64,000 nt of DNA from Gammaproteobacteria bacterium (lineage in GTDB: Bacteria > Pseudomonadota > Gammaproteobacteria > Ga0077536), in NCBI GenBank assembly GCA_009692365.1, contig SHZJ01000009.1, forward strand, positions 27,564 to 91,563. The letters are read 5' to 3'. Each line of letters starts with the position of its first letter. Within the stretch, counting starts at the first letter, position 1. Both the position numbers and the translations under genes were made by a program. Under the pieces are notes generated by a model. That model was not told the origin of the DNA and did not search any database. It was given only the letters and a program-made list of their open reading frames with translations. Shown here piece by piece: positions 1 through 7,607 of this stretch.

Positions 1-1
1 G

Positions 2-1399
2 GGCTGGCCGGCGATCAATTTTTTCTACAACACGCAGGTGGGTCCTGACGGCACGATCGGGATGGACGAACCCTGGTCGCGCGCGGGCGACTATGTGCTG
101 TTGCGGGCCCTCACAGATTTGGTGTGCGCCTCTTCTGCGTGTCCCGACGATATCGATCCGGCAAACGGCTGGGACCCGACCGACATCCACGTCCGAGTCT
201 ACGACGCCGGTCATTCATTCTCGCGAGGAGTCGCCCACCGCATGACGCCCGATAGCCCGCCAGTATTGACCCGCGAGAGCGGCTTTCATCCGCGCATCGC
301 CGCCCTCACCCGCAATTTCGTCGAGTACCGTGGCTTCTGGCTGCCCACCTGCTATACCAGCCTCGGGCCGATTTCTGAATACTGGGCGTGTCGCGAACGC
401 GCGGTGATCATGGATTTATCGCCGCTGCGAAAATTCGAAATTTTGGGCCCCGACGCCGAGACCCTCACCCAACTCGCCATCACCCGTGATGTGCGCAAGC
501 TGGCGGTGGGACAGGTGGTGTATTCGGCCCTCTGTTACGAACACGGCGGCATGCTGGACGACTGCACGGTGTTTCGATTCGGACCGGCCAACTTCCGCTT
601 GGTCGCGGGCGACGATTACGTCGGCGTGTGGCTGCGCCAACTGGCCGGGGCGCACGGCCTGAACGTGCGCGTGAAATCAGCCACCGACCAACTCCACAAC
701 TGCGCCGTCCAAGGCCCGGCGTCGCGCGCCATCCTGAGCGAACTGGTGCAGACCCCGGCGCACCAACCGAAGCTCGCGGAACTCGGCTGGTTTCGGTTCA
801 CCATAGGCCGCATCGGCAGCCGGGCGGTGGTGGTGTCACGCACCGGCTATACCGGCGAACTGGGCTATGAGGTGTGGTGCCATCCCGCGCACGGCGCCGA
901 AATCTGGCAAGCGATCGAGGCGGCGGGTGCCCCTCACGGGCTCCTGCCCTTCGGGTTGGACGCCTTGGACATGGTGCGCATCGAAGCCGGGCTGGTGTTT
1001 GCGGGCTACGATTTCTGCGCCCAGACCGATCCCTTCGAAGCCGGCATCGGGTTCACCGTGCCAGCGGGTAAAACCGAACCTTATGTGGGCGCGGCAGCAC
1101 TGGTCCGGCGCCGCGAACACCCCCAGCGGCAGTTGGTAGGGCTCGACATCCTAGACCCCGAAACGGTGGCCCACGGCGACCCCATCTACCTGGGGCGCGC
1201 GCAAATCGGCGTCGTAACCAGCGCCACGCGCTCACCCATACTGGCCAAACAAATTGCTTTGGCGCGGCTGGATGTATTGTTCGCCGCGCTAGGCCAGGAG
1301 CTTGAGATCGGCAAGCTCGATGGACATCAAAAACGGCTGGCGGCCCGGGTGGTCCGCTACCCGCATTACGACCCGGATAAAACCCGGGTGCGGGCCTAA
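2..1399 (+). CDS. DUF1989-GcvT fusion protein, 5' end outside window
   Basis: The frame is open from the first bases of the window, so the gene starts upstream. About the first 75 visible residues are the C-terminal part of a DUF1989 (urea-carboxylase-associated) domain, with the ending CPDDIDPANGW...PTDIHVRVY. The remaining ~380 residues are a complete GcvT/aminomethyltransferase-type domain, with the N-terminal SEYWACRERAVIMDLSPL segment, a central YTGELGYEVW motif and a C-terminal barrel. Known of the families: GcvT-like proteins are folate-dependent and transfer or remove one-carbon groups, and some DUF1989 proteins are carboxyguanidine deiminases. Inferred: a two-step enzyme acting on an N-methylated small nitrogen compound. 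The APC permease that follows on the same strand may import the substrate. The domain calls are solid; the substrate is unknown. Confidence 0.85.
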   Translation, partial: GWPAINFFYNTQVGPDGTIGMDEPWSRAGDYVLLRALTDLVCASSACPDDIDPANGWDPTDIHVRVYDAGHSFSRGVAHRMTPDSPPVLTRESGFHPRIAALTRNFVEYRGFWLPTCYTSLGPISEYWACRERAVIMDLSPLRKFEILGPDAETLTQLAITRDVRKLAVGQVVYSALCYEHGGMLDDCTVFRFGPANFRLVAGDDYVGVWLRQLAGAHGLNVRVKSATDQLHNCAVQGPASRAILSELVQTPAHQPKLAELGWFRFTIGRIGSRAVVVSRTGYTGELGYEVWCHPAHGAEIWQAIEAAGAPHGLLPFGLDALDMVRIEAGLVFAGYDFCAQTDPFEAGIGFTVPAGKTEPYVGAAALVRRREHPQRQLVGLDILDPETVAHGDPIYLGRAQIGVVTSATRSPILAKQIALARLDVLFAALGQELEIGKLDGHQKRLAARVVRYPHYDPDKTRVRA

Positions 1400-1525
1400 G
1401 TTTTGGCCCAGCGCCCCGGGGGCGCAGGCGGACGATGGATGGGACCGCAACGTTAAACCGGTCCAGCAACTGCTGCCAAGGAGGGCGACGGCAATTTTTA
1501 ATCACCGCAACCGAGGTATTAACTT

Positions 1526-3151
1526 ATGAGCACGTCGGCAACTCTCGCGGAGCCCGCGAACTCTGGGGCCCAGACCCTACAACGAAAAATCGACTGGACG
1601 GGCGCGTTCTGGGTGGCTAGCGGCGTGCCAGCGCTAGTCCTTTTTTCGATCGGCGCGATTGCCGCGACGGTCGGCAAACCCGCGTGGATTGTCTGGGTCG
1701 TTTCCATCACTTTTGGCTTCATTCAGGCCTTTACCTACGCGGAAATCGCCGGGCTGTTTCCCAGCAAGGCGGGTGGTGCCTCAGTTTATGGCGCCATGGC
1801 GTGGGTGCGCTACAACAAGTTCTTTGCCCCAGTCTCGGTGTGGTGCAATTGGTTTGCCTGGTCACCGGTGTTGGCGATCGGGTCGGGCCTCACGGGCGGA
1901 TACATTCTTAACCTGCTCTTCCCCGATCCCACGGCCACGATCAATACCTGGCAAATAACCCTCGTGGACCTGGGTGCAATCAAGGAAGGCTTGACGCTAC
2001 GCATCAACGCCACTTTCGGGGTCGGCGCGGTGGCGATGTTGACGACTTTCAGCATCCAGCACGGCGGCATTCTGCGCTCGGCCAAAGCCACCATGGTGAT
2101 GGCGGTCGCAGCCCTGGTGCCCTTGATGCTGGTGGCGCTAGTACCACTGGTCTCGGGCGACATTCCCGCGGCGCATTTCTCGCCGATAGTGCCGCTGGGC
2201 GGCCTCGGCGAAGATGGCAAACCGCTAGAGGGGATGTGGAATCAAGCCGGCTGGACTCTCATGGCGGGTGGCCTGTTCATTGCGGCCTGGTCGACCTACG
2301 GCTTTGAAACCGCGGTGTGCTACACCCGTGAATTCAAAGATCCCAAGCGCGACACCTTCAAGGCCATCGTGTATTCCGGCCTGCTGTGTGTGGCGGCATA
2401 CACCCTTATCCCGCTGGCTTTTCAGGCCGAGCTGGGCCTCGATGGCATGTTGGCCCCCGGGATTTACAGCGGCATGGGGGTGGCGGCGGCCATGTCGCAA
2501 TTCATCGGCGCCGGTGCGCTGGTGCAAAAAATCATTGTCGTGATGATGATTCTCGCCTTGGTCTTGTCGATCATGACCGCCATGGCGGGGTCTTCGCGCA
2601 CGTTGTACCAAGCGTCGCTCGATGGTTGGCTGCCGAAGTACCTCTCCCGGGTGAACCATCACGGCGCGCCCACCAACGCGATGTATACCGACCTAGGCTT
2701 CAACTTCATTTTGCTGCTGATGTCCGACTACGTCTTCATTCTGGCCATCTCCAACGTGGGCTATATCATCTTCAACTTTCTCAACCTCAACGCGGGGTGG
2801 ATCCACCGGCTGGATCGCCCCAACGTCGAGCGGCCGTGGAAAGCCCCCACTTGGTTGCTGGGATTGGGCGCGGTGTTGGCGTTCGTCAATATGTTCGTGA
2901 TGGGCATGGGCGCCGGGATCTGGGGTGCGGGCACACTAAAAGCCGGGCTGCTTTTTGCAACGCTGATTGTGCCGGTGTTCATCTTCCGTCATTACCTGCA
3001 AGACAAGGGCAGCTTCCCAGCCGGTATGCTCGACGACGGTCAGTCCGAGGGTGACCACGCGCGCACGCCCAACCGGGCCGGCGTACTGCCCTACCTCGCC
3101 GTCGCGGGCGGGGCCTTCGCCTGTTGGTTGGGCACGACGATGGCGGCCTAA
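1526..3151 (+). CDS. APC-family amino acid/amine permease
   Basis: This 541-aa integral membrane protein has about 12 hydrophobic segments. The first, around residues 30-50, contains the GVPALVLFSIGAIA stretch, and it is followed by the YAEIAGLFPSKAGGASVYG segment typical of the amino acid-polyamine-organocation superfamily. It should act as a secondary importer of an amino acid, amine or related nitrogen compound across the inner membrane. It lies 126 bp downstream of the DUF1989-GcvT gene on the same strand, so it is probably that enzyme's substrate transporter. A GAGGT sequence about 10 nt upstream supports the ATG. A stronger AAGGAGG at about 1480 is too far away to serve this start. Substrate cannot be read from sequence. 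Confidence 0.85.
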   Translation: MSTSATLAEPANSGAQTLQRKIDWTGAFWVASGVPALVLFSIGAIAATVGKPAWIVWVVSITFGFIQAFTYAEIAGLFPSKAGGASVYGAMAWVRYNKFFAPVSVWCNWFAWSPVLAIGSGLTGGYILNLLFPDPTATINTWQITLVDLGAIKEGLTLRINATFGVGAVAMLTTFSIQHGGILRSAKATMVMAVAALVPLMLVALVPLVSGDIPAAHFSPIVPLGGLGEDGKPLEGMWNQAGWTLMAGGLFIAAWSTYGFETAVCYTREFKDPKRDTFKAIVYSGLLCVAAYTLIPLAFQAELGLDGMLAPGIYSGMGVAAAMSQFIGAGALVQKIIVVMMILALVLSIMTAMAGSSRTLYQASLDGWLPKYLSRVNHHGAPTNAMYTDLGFNFILLLMSDYVFILAISNVGYIIFNFLNLNAGWIHRLDRPNVERPWKAPTWLLGLGAVLAFVNMFVMGMGAGIWGAGTLKAGLLFATLIVPVFIFRHYLQDKGSFPAGMLDDGQSEGDHARTPNRAGVLPYLAVAGGAFACWLGTTMAA

Positions 3152-3298
3152 GTCGTCGCCCTGTTGCGGCCCCCGCGCCGGTCACGCGACCGCTGCGGTG
3201 GGCCGTAATATCCCTAGGCGCAAGCTGCGGCCGGGACACCTCGGCCCCGCAAGCGTGCCCGCCCCAACGGGGCCTACAGACCTGCCGAGCGCCCGTCC

Positions 3299-4048
3299 AT
3301 GCACCCGACAGTAAACCCCACAGGGCCCGTCGACCTGCGTATCTTGGGTGTGGATCTTGCTTGGGGGGAACGCCGGCCGGACGGCGTTTGCGTGCTGGAA
3401 ATCCGCGGCCACACGGCGCGGATCACCGGCCTAGGTCTGACCCACGGTGACGCCCAACTACTGGACCTCATCGATCAGGAGTTGGGCACCCAAGCGGCGC
3501 TTTTAATGGTCGATGGACCGCTAATCTGCCCCAACCTGACTGGGGCACGGCCGGTGGATGTGCTCAGCCACGTGCACTTCAGGAAACAGAAATGTGGCTG
3601 CCATCCCACCAATGCCACGCGCTGTCCACGACCTTTACGGGTGGCGGCGGCGCTGCAAGCGCGCGGCTATGAGCTAGGCTGGGCGCTGCCGGCAGCAGTC
3701 TGCGACCTGCGTTTGGCGGCGGAAGTCTATCCTCACCCAGCGCTGGTGCGGTTCTTTGACCTAAGCGAGCGCATTGCCTACAAGCGGGGCCCGGTAGCGG
3801 CACGGCGAACGGAGTTTCAGCGTCTTCAAGCGCTCTTAGGCGTTTGTTTAAAAAAATATTTTCCCGCGGTCGAGTTATCTGCGGCGGCTCGCGCGCTCCT
3901 CTCAACGGCGTGGACGAAAGATTTGGAAGATCAAACCGATGCGCTGATTTGCGCGTTGATCGGCTATTGGCATTGGCATTATCGCGGCGCTCGGACCCAA
4001 GTGCTGGGCGACCGGGAAACCGGATTTTTTCTGATCCCGCAGCCCTAG
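3299..4048 (+). CDS. DUF429 family protein (predicted RNase H-like nuclease)
   Basis: This 249-aa protein begins with the DUF429 signature ILGVDLAWGERRPDG. It continues with the acidic VDGPLICPN motif around residue 70 and a central EVYPHPALVRFF motif, and ends with DQTDALICALIGYW. Such proteins are predicted to have an RNase H-like fold; no physiological substrate is known to me. It starts 147 bp after the permease and may be its own unit. It has no obvious link to the nitrogen genes upstream. Length is normal for the family. Confidence 0.8.
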   Translation: MHPTVNPTGPVDLRILGVDLAWGERRPDGVCVLEIRGHTARITGLGLTHGDAQLLDLIDQELGTQAALLMVDGPLICPNLTGARPVDVLSHVHFRKQKCGCHPTNATRCPRPLRVAAALQARGYELGWALPAAVCDLRLAAEVYPHPALVRFFDLSERIAYKRGPVAARRTEFQRLQALLGVCLKKYFPAVELSAAARALLSTAWTKDLEDQTDALICALIGYWHWHYRGARTQVLGDRETGFFLIPQP

Positions 4049-4128
4049 GGCTTAGGGCAATTGGCCTGCGCGCCGGCTTACCGGCGGTGCCGCTGGCGGG
4101 CTGGGCCACGCCCGGGTACCAAGGAGGT

Positions 4129-4192
4129 GGGTCGAGGTCGCTAGTGGGCTCCTGCGTTATCGCAGGTGTGCGCCAATGGCGAGCCTCGACCC
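4129..4192. other. Nested hairpin between convergent genes (terminator-like or structured RNA)
   Basis: An outer 9-bp perfect stem pairs GGGTCGAGG (4129-4137) with CCTCGACCC (4184-4192). Inside it is a second 6-bp perfect stem with a TTAT loop, CCTGCG (4151-4156) and CGCAGG (4161-4166). It lies between the DUF429 stop and the end of the RRM gene on the other strand, starting 11 nt past the RRM stop. No T-tract follows on either strand, so a standard intrinsic terminator is not proven. It is not a tRNA, since it lacks the T-arm GTTC motif and a cloverleaf. Confidence 0.45.
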
Positions 4193-4202
4193 CAGCGCTA
4201 GC

Positions 4203-4475
4203 CTAGTAGGCGTTGCGACGCGGTGGACGCGCCTCACGGGGCTTGGCTTCGTTGACGCGCATGTTGCGGCCTTTCAGCGGCTTTTCGTTGAGCGCTTTGA
4301 TCGCGGAGAGTGCCTGACCATTGTTGGGCATTTCGACAAAACCAAAACCTTTGGACTCATTCGAGAACTTGTCCGAGATGACGGACGCGCTCGAGACTTC
4401 GCCAAACGCGCCAAAGGCTTCCCTTAGGTCGGCGTCGGTGACGTCATAGGCCAGATTACCTGCATAAATATTCAT
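4203..4475 (-). CDS. Small RRM RNA-binding protein
   Basis: This 90-aa protein is one RNA recognition motif followed by a short basic tail (KPREARPPRRNAY). RNP2 is IYAGNLAY near the N-terminus and RNP1 is KGFGFVEM around residue 43. The length matches the small bacterial RRM proteins, which are often cold-induced and bind single-stranded RNA or act as RNA chaperones. A second ATG four bases upstream is in another frame, so 4475 is the start. The upstream AT-rich stretch (4465-4495) may be its leader. It faces the DUF429 gene, with a nested hairpin between the two. Confidence 0.9.
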   Translation of the reverse strand: MNIYAGNLAYDVTDADLREAFGAFGEVSSASVISDKFSNESKGFGFVEMPNNGQALSAIKALNEKPLKGRNMRVNEAKPREARPPRRNAY

Positions 4476-4774
4476 TCATATCTCACAAAAAATGGGGTGT
4501 GTGTTGTCCACTATCGCGAGCCCCGAGGCCAATGACACAAGTAGTTCGGGACCCGAAGTGCCGGCGACCGGCAGATTCGTATCCCCCCGCAGAGGCCTGC
4601 GGGCCAGAGGACGGGCTGCGCGGCTGAGGGGGGAGGAGCCTACCCTACGCGCCTTCTCTGTTCAGCGATACCACTTTGTCGCGCTATTTTCGTGGCTCGC
4701 GCACAGTCGGCCGGGCGGGCCCGCTGGATAGCGGGGCGCTGCGTCACCTCCGCGAGCAGGATTTGCCGCCTGTT
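4476..4774. other. Intergenic stretch with no gene recognised
   Basis: This lies between the divergent RRM gene and the amidase relic. The right part of the RRM leader (to about 4515) is AT-rich for this genome. I see no conserved coding sequence or strong hairpin in the rest. The true 5' end of the decayed amidase probably lay in its right half. Confidence 0.4.
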
Positions 4775-5496
4775 TTTTGTCACCAAGACCCGGTGCAAGT
4801 GGCAGGCGCGCCCACCGGACCCTGGTCTGGGCTGCAGTGCGGCAGCAAGGATATCGATGCGATCAAGGGGTGTCGCACGGGCTTTGGCGACCCACAGTGG
4901 CTCGCCCTGCAGCGACCTGCCCTGCGCGCCGCGCACGCCGTGCAGCGCCTGCTCGACGCTGGGGCAGGCGTGCTCGGAAAAACGCAGACCGACGAACTCA
5001 CCTCCCGCCTGACCGGGGAGAACCATCACGACGGCACGCCCGTGATTGTGAATGTGGTGCGGCACATCCCTGACCAGGGCGCCGAGGTCTGGGCGGAGCA
5101 TGGCGCGTAGCTCCCGCACGTCCAGTCAACGCTCACGCCGGGCGTGCGTCCGCGTTTGCAGTGGGCGGCACAGCTCGAAGAGGTCGACATCGCCCCACCG
5201 CGCACGCCGCGACTTGCGATTGCCGCGCGGCTCGACGACCTGCGGGGCACGGACGGGGTGCTGATTATCCCGAGCGCCCGGGGAGTGCCCCCGGCGGGGC
5301 TCGCCGGCCGCCGAACTTGACGAGTTTCGGCTAGGCGCGCTCGACCTGCTGTGCCTTGCGGGGCTCGCGGGTTTGCCGCAGGTCAGCCTGCCGCTGGCCT
5401 GGGTGGACGGCTGTCCGCTTGAACTCTCTCTGGTCGCACCCCGCCAGGCCGATGAACAATTGCTGGCCACGGTAAGCGCCATCTGCGCCGCCGTGT
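4775..5496 (+). pseudogene. Decayed amidase (amidase signature family)
   Basis: Pieces of an amidase survive in order. The N-terminal part runs from about 4775 to 5045: FCHQDPVQVAGAPTGP, a KDID segment holding the family's catalytic lysine, GCRTGFGDPQWLA and LGKTQTDELTSRLTGEN. The C-terminal part runs from about 5075 to 5496: GVRPRLQWAAQLEE, LDDLRGTDGVLIIPSA, then LAGLPQVSLPLAWVDGCPL. Three lesions are visible. The whole middle is deleted, including the GGSSSGSA serine region. There is an in-frame TAG at 5108-5110, where AWL is expected. A frameshift near 5290-5310 moves the remainder from frame 2 to frame 3. No active hydrolase can be made. It may once have belonged with the DUF1989-GcvT and permease genes. 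Confidence 0.8.
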
Positions 5497-5525
5497 GCGG
5501 CACTCGCGCTCCGGGCTCGGCCCGC

Positions 5526-5834
5526 CTAGGTGCCGGCTCGGCCCGGGCGTTGGGTCGACACGATGGCGAGGGTCGCGCTGGCCGGATCAAAGCGTAGTTC
5601 GGCCTCGCCACGTTGCAGCTGCGCCATGACTTGGGCAACTTTCTGCGCGAGTGAAAATACTTGGTCACCGTAGTCCGTGCCTTCCCGCAAGATAAAAGCC
5701 TCGACGACGCCGCGCAGCGCCACGTTGGACAACGCGGCGTGGGGAATCAGTAACGGGCTTTCGGCTGGCACGGCGAGCCTTGGGATAGGGGTTTGACGCA
5801 GGTCCAGTGTGCCCGAACTCGCGCTCAGCATCAC
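5526..5834 (-). CDS. yheU: UPF0270 family protein (YheU-like)
   Basis: The core LLIPHAALSNVALRG...EAFILREGTDYGDQ, followed by LAQKVAQVMAQLQRGEAEL, is the UPF0270/YheU signature. Family members are small (about 70-75 aa) and have no defined function. The open frame starts with GTG-ATG at 5834 and gives 102 aa, about 25 residues longer than usual at the N-terminus. A GTG at 5771 would give 81 aa and fits the family length better. I see no clear ribosome site for either. It is convergent with the amidase relic and divergent from the chemoreceptor genes. Confidence 0.8.
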   Translation of the reverse strand: MMLSASSGTLDLRQTPIPRLAVPAESPLLIPHAALSNVALRGVVEAFILREGTDYGDQVFSLAQKVAQVMAQLQRGEAELRFDPASATLAIVSTQRPGRAGT

Positions 5835-5905
5835 CGGCCTGGGGGTCTACAGGTTAGCCGGCGCCCGCCGATAAAACGGGCGTTAAAGCCAACACAACGA
5901 AGTCG

Positions 5906-7543
5906 ATGCAAAGCTTCCTCGGTCTTTCACTGCAGAAACAGTTAGCCGTCGTCCTGCTAACCAGCGCGACTGGCTTTGCGCTGTTTGGTGCATTTTCATG
6001 GCGCACGCTCGAAGTATTGCGCATCCGCGGTGAAAATTATCAGGCAATTGTGCAAAGCAAGGACCTGATCGCCGATGTGCTCCCGCCCCCAAATTTCATC
6101 ATAGAGTCCTATCTCACCGCGCTCCAGATCGCCAGAACCCAAGACCCGGCGGCGCTCCAGCCGCTCATCGAGCGCGCACGGCAGTTGCGGGCGCAGGACG
6201 ACCAACGCCGCCAATACTGGCAGCAACAGCACTTGCCGGTGGCCTTAGCCCAGCAATTCCTAACGGCCGCCCACTTACCCGCCGTGGAATTTAATCAATT
6301 GCTGGAAACCCGGCTCCTGCCCGCGGTGCGCGCGGGCGATGAAACCGCCATTAGTTCCGCGGTGCGCGATTTAGACGACGCCTATCTGGCGCATAAACAG
6401 GCGATCGAGGCGGTGGTCAGGACCGCACAACGCACCGGCGAGCTTGCTGAAGCCGAAGCCGATCGCCTGCTCGACATCTCCCGCGTCGCGCAAATTGCCG
6501 TCTTTGTGACCTCCTTGCTGCTCGGCGGGCTGGTTTTCTATTTTGTCAGCAGCCGTTTAATTCGGGATGTTGCCCAGCTCAGCGGGCATATCGAGCGCTT
6601 TTCGCACGGCAATCTCAGCCTGCCGGTCGCCCTCGCGCGTAGCGATGAACTAGGCCTTATGGCACAGGGCATCGAACATACGCGGCGGTCTCTGGCGAGT
6701 CTGGTGAAGGAGATTCTGGCCCAGGCAGGCGACCTCTCAGGCTCTGCCAAGGTGCTTTCAAACGCCGCACGGGAAGTCGACCACGGCGCCCAAAATCAAA
6801 CCGACGCGGCCAACGGCATGGCGGCCGCGGTGGAAGAATTGCTGGCTCGCGTCGAGGGCATCGGGGCGAGCACTGCGCGCGTGTGCCAGCTTTCGCAAAA
6901 AGTGAGTACGCGTTCGGCGGCCAGCGAAATCGTCCTCACAAAAATGGTGGGGCAGGTACAGGAAGTCTCCACCCGGGTCCGCGCCTCCGCGGGCGATGTG
7001 CAGGTTTTATCCGAAACGGGCGAGCGTATTTTGCGCATCGTGACCGTGATCAGCGAAATCGCCGACCAAACCAATCTGCTCGCCCTGAATGCCGCCATCG
7101 AGGCTGCCCGGGCCGGCGACCAGGGCCGTGGATTCGCCGTGGTTGCAGACGAAGTGCGCCAACTCGCTTCGCGGACGGCCGCCTCGACCCTAGAAATTAG
7201 CACCCTGATCGAGGCGCTGCATGCCGCTACCAACAAGGCAGTGGAGAGCATTACGCGCGGCAGCGATTACACCACCCTGACGGTCTCGACCGCCGAGAAC
7301 GCCCAGCAATCCCTCCAGGAAACGGTGCGAGATATCGACGCCCTCGTGGTCGACATCGGCCATATCTCCAACTCGCTCCAAGAACAGCGGGCGGCCAGCG
7401 AGCTGCTCGGCAAGAATATCGAGAAAACGGCCCGCGTAACGGAATTACAGGGGGTCGCCATTCGGGCGGTCGCCGGCACGGCGCACAGCCTCGATGCGCG
7501 GGCGACCCGTTTAACTCAGGCCGTCGCGAGCTTTCAGACCTAA
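5906..7543 (+). CDS. Methyl-accepting chemotaxis protein without C-terminal tether
   Basis: This 545-aa transmembrane chemoreceptor has TM1 at about residues 10-32 and a helical periplasmic sensor of ~165 residues ([20 protein letters not shown]). TM2 is near residues 196-217, followed by a HAMP domain and the cytoplasmic signalling helices. The hairpin tip reads [20 protein letters not shown] and should bind CheW and CheA. The protein ends at [10 protein letters not shown], with no CheR/CheB-docking pentapeptide. The ATG follows the divergent yheU gene, and a second receptor begins 64 bp downstream, so the two are probably co-transcribed. The ligand is unknown; no chemotaxis kinase or regulator gene is in the window. 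Confidence 0.9.
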   Translation: MQSFLGLSLQKQLAVVLLTSATGFALFGAFSWRTLEVLRIRGENYQAIVQSKDLIADVLPPPNFIIESYLTALQIARTQDPAALQPLIERARQLRAQDDQRRQYWQQQHLPVALAQQFLTAAHLPAVEFNQLLETRLLPAVRAGDETAISSAVRDLDDAYLAHKQAIEAVVRTAQRTGELAEAEADRLLDISRVAQIAVFVTSLLLGGLVFYFVSSRLIRDVAQLSGHIERFSHGNLSLPVALARSDELGLMAQGIEHTRRSLASLVKEILAQAGDLSGSAKVLSNAAREVDHGAQNQTDAANGMAAAVEELLARVEGIGASTARVCQLSQKVSTRSAASEIVLTKMVGQVQEVSTRVRASAGDVQVLSETGERILRIVTVISEIADQTNLLALNAAIEAARAGDQGRGFAVVADEVRQLASRTAASTLEISTLIEALHAATNKAVESITRGSDYTTLTVSTAENAQQSLQETVRDIDALVVDIGHISNSLQEQRAASELLGKNIEKTARVTELQGVAIRAVAGTAHSLDARATRLTQAVASFQT

Positions 7544-7607
7544 GCCACTCGCCCGTCATCAAAGCCGACAGTCGTTCTTGCGCATCAACTGCAGTATGGA
7601 GCTTTCA

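Noticed and set aside
4129..4192. Possible tRNA, since the structure ends in CCCCA-like sequence
   Set aside because: No cloverleaf, no T-arm GTTC motif and the wrong stem lengths; described instead as a nested hairpin.
1..4210. Unusual abundance of CTAG sites
   Set aside because: A rough count of about a dozen in this stretch is near chance for the base composition, so it is only non-depletion, not enrichment.
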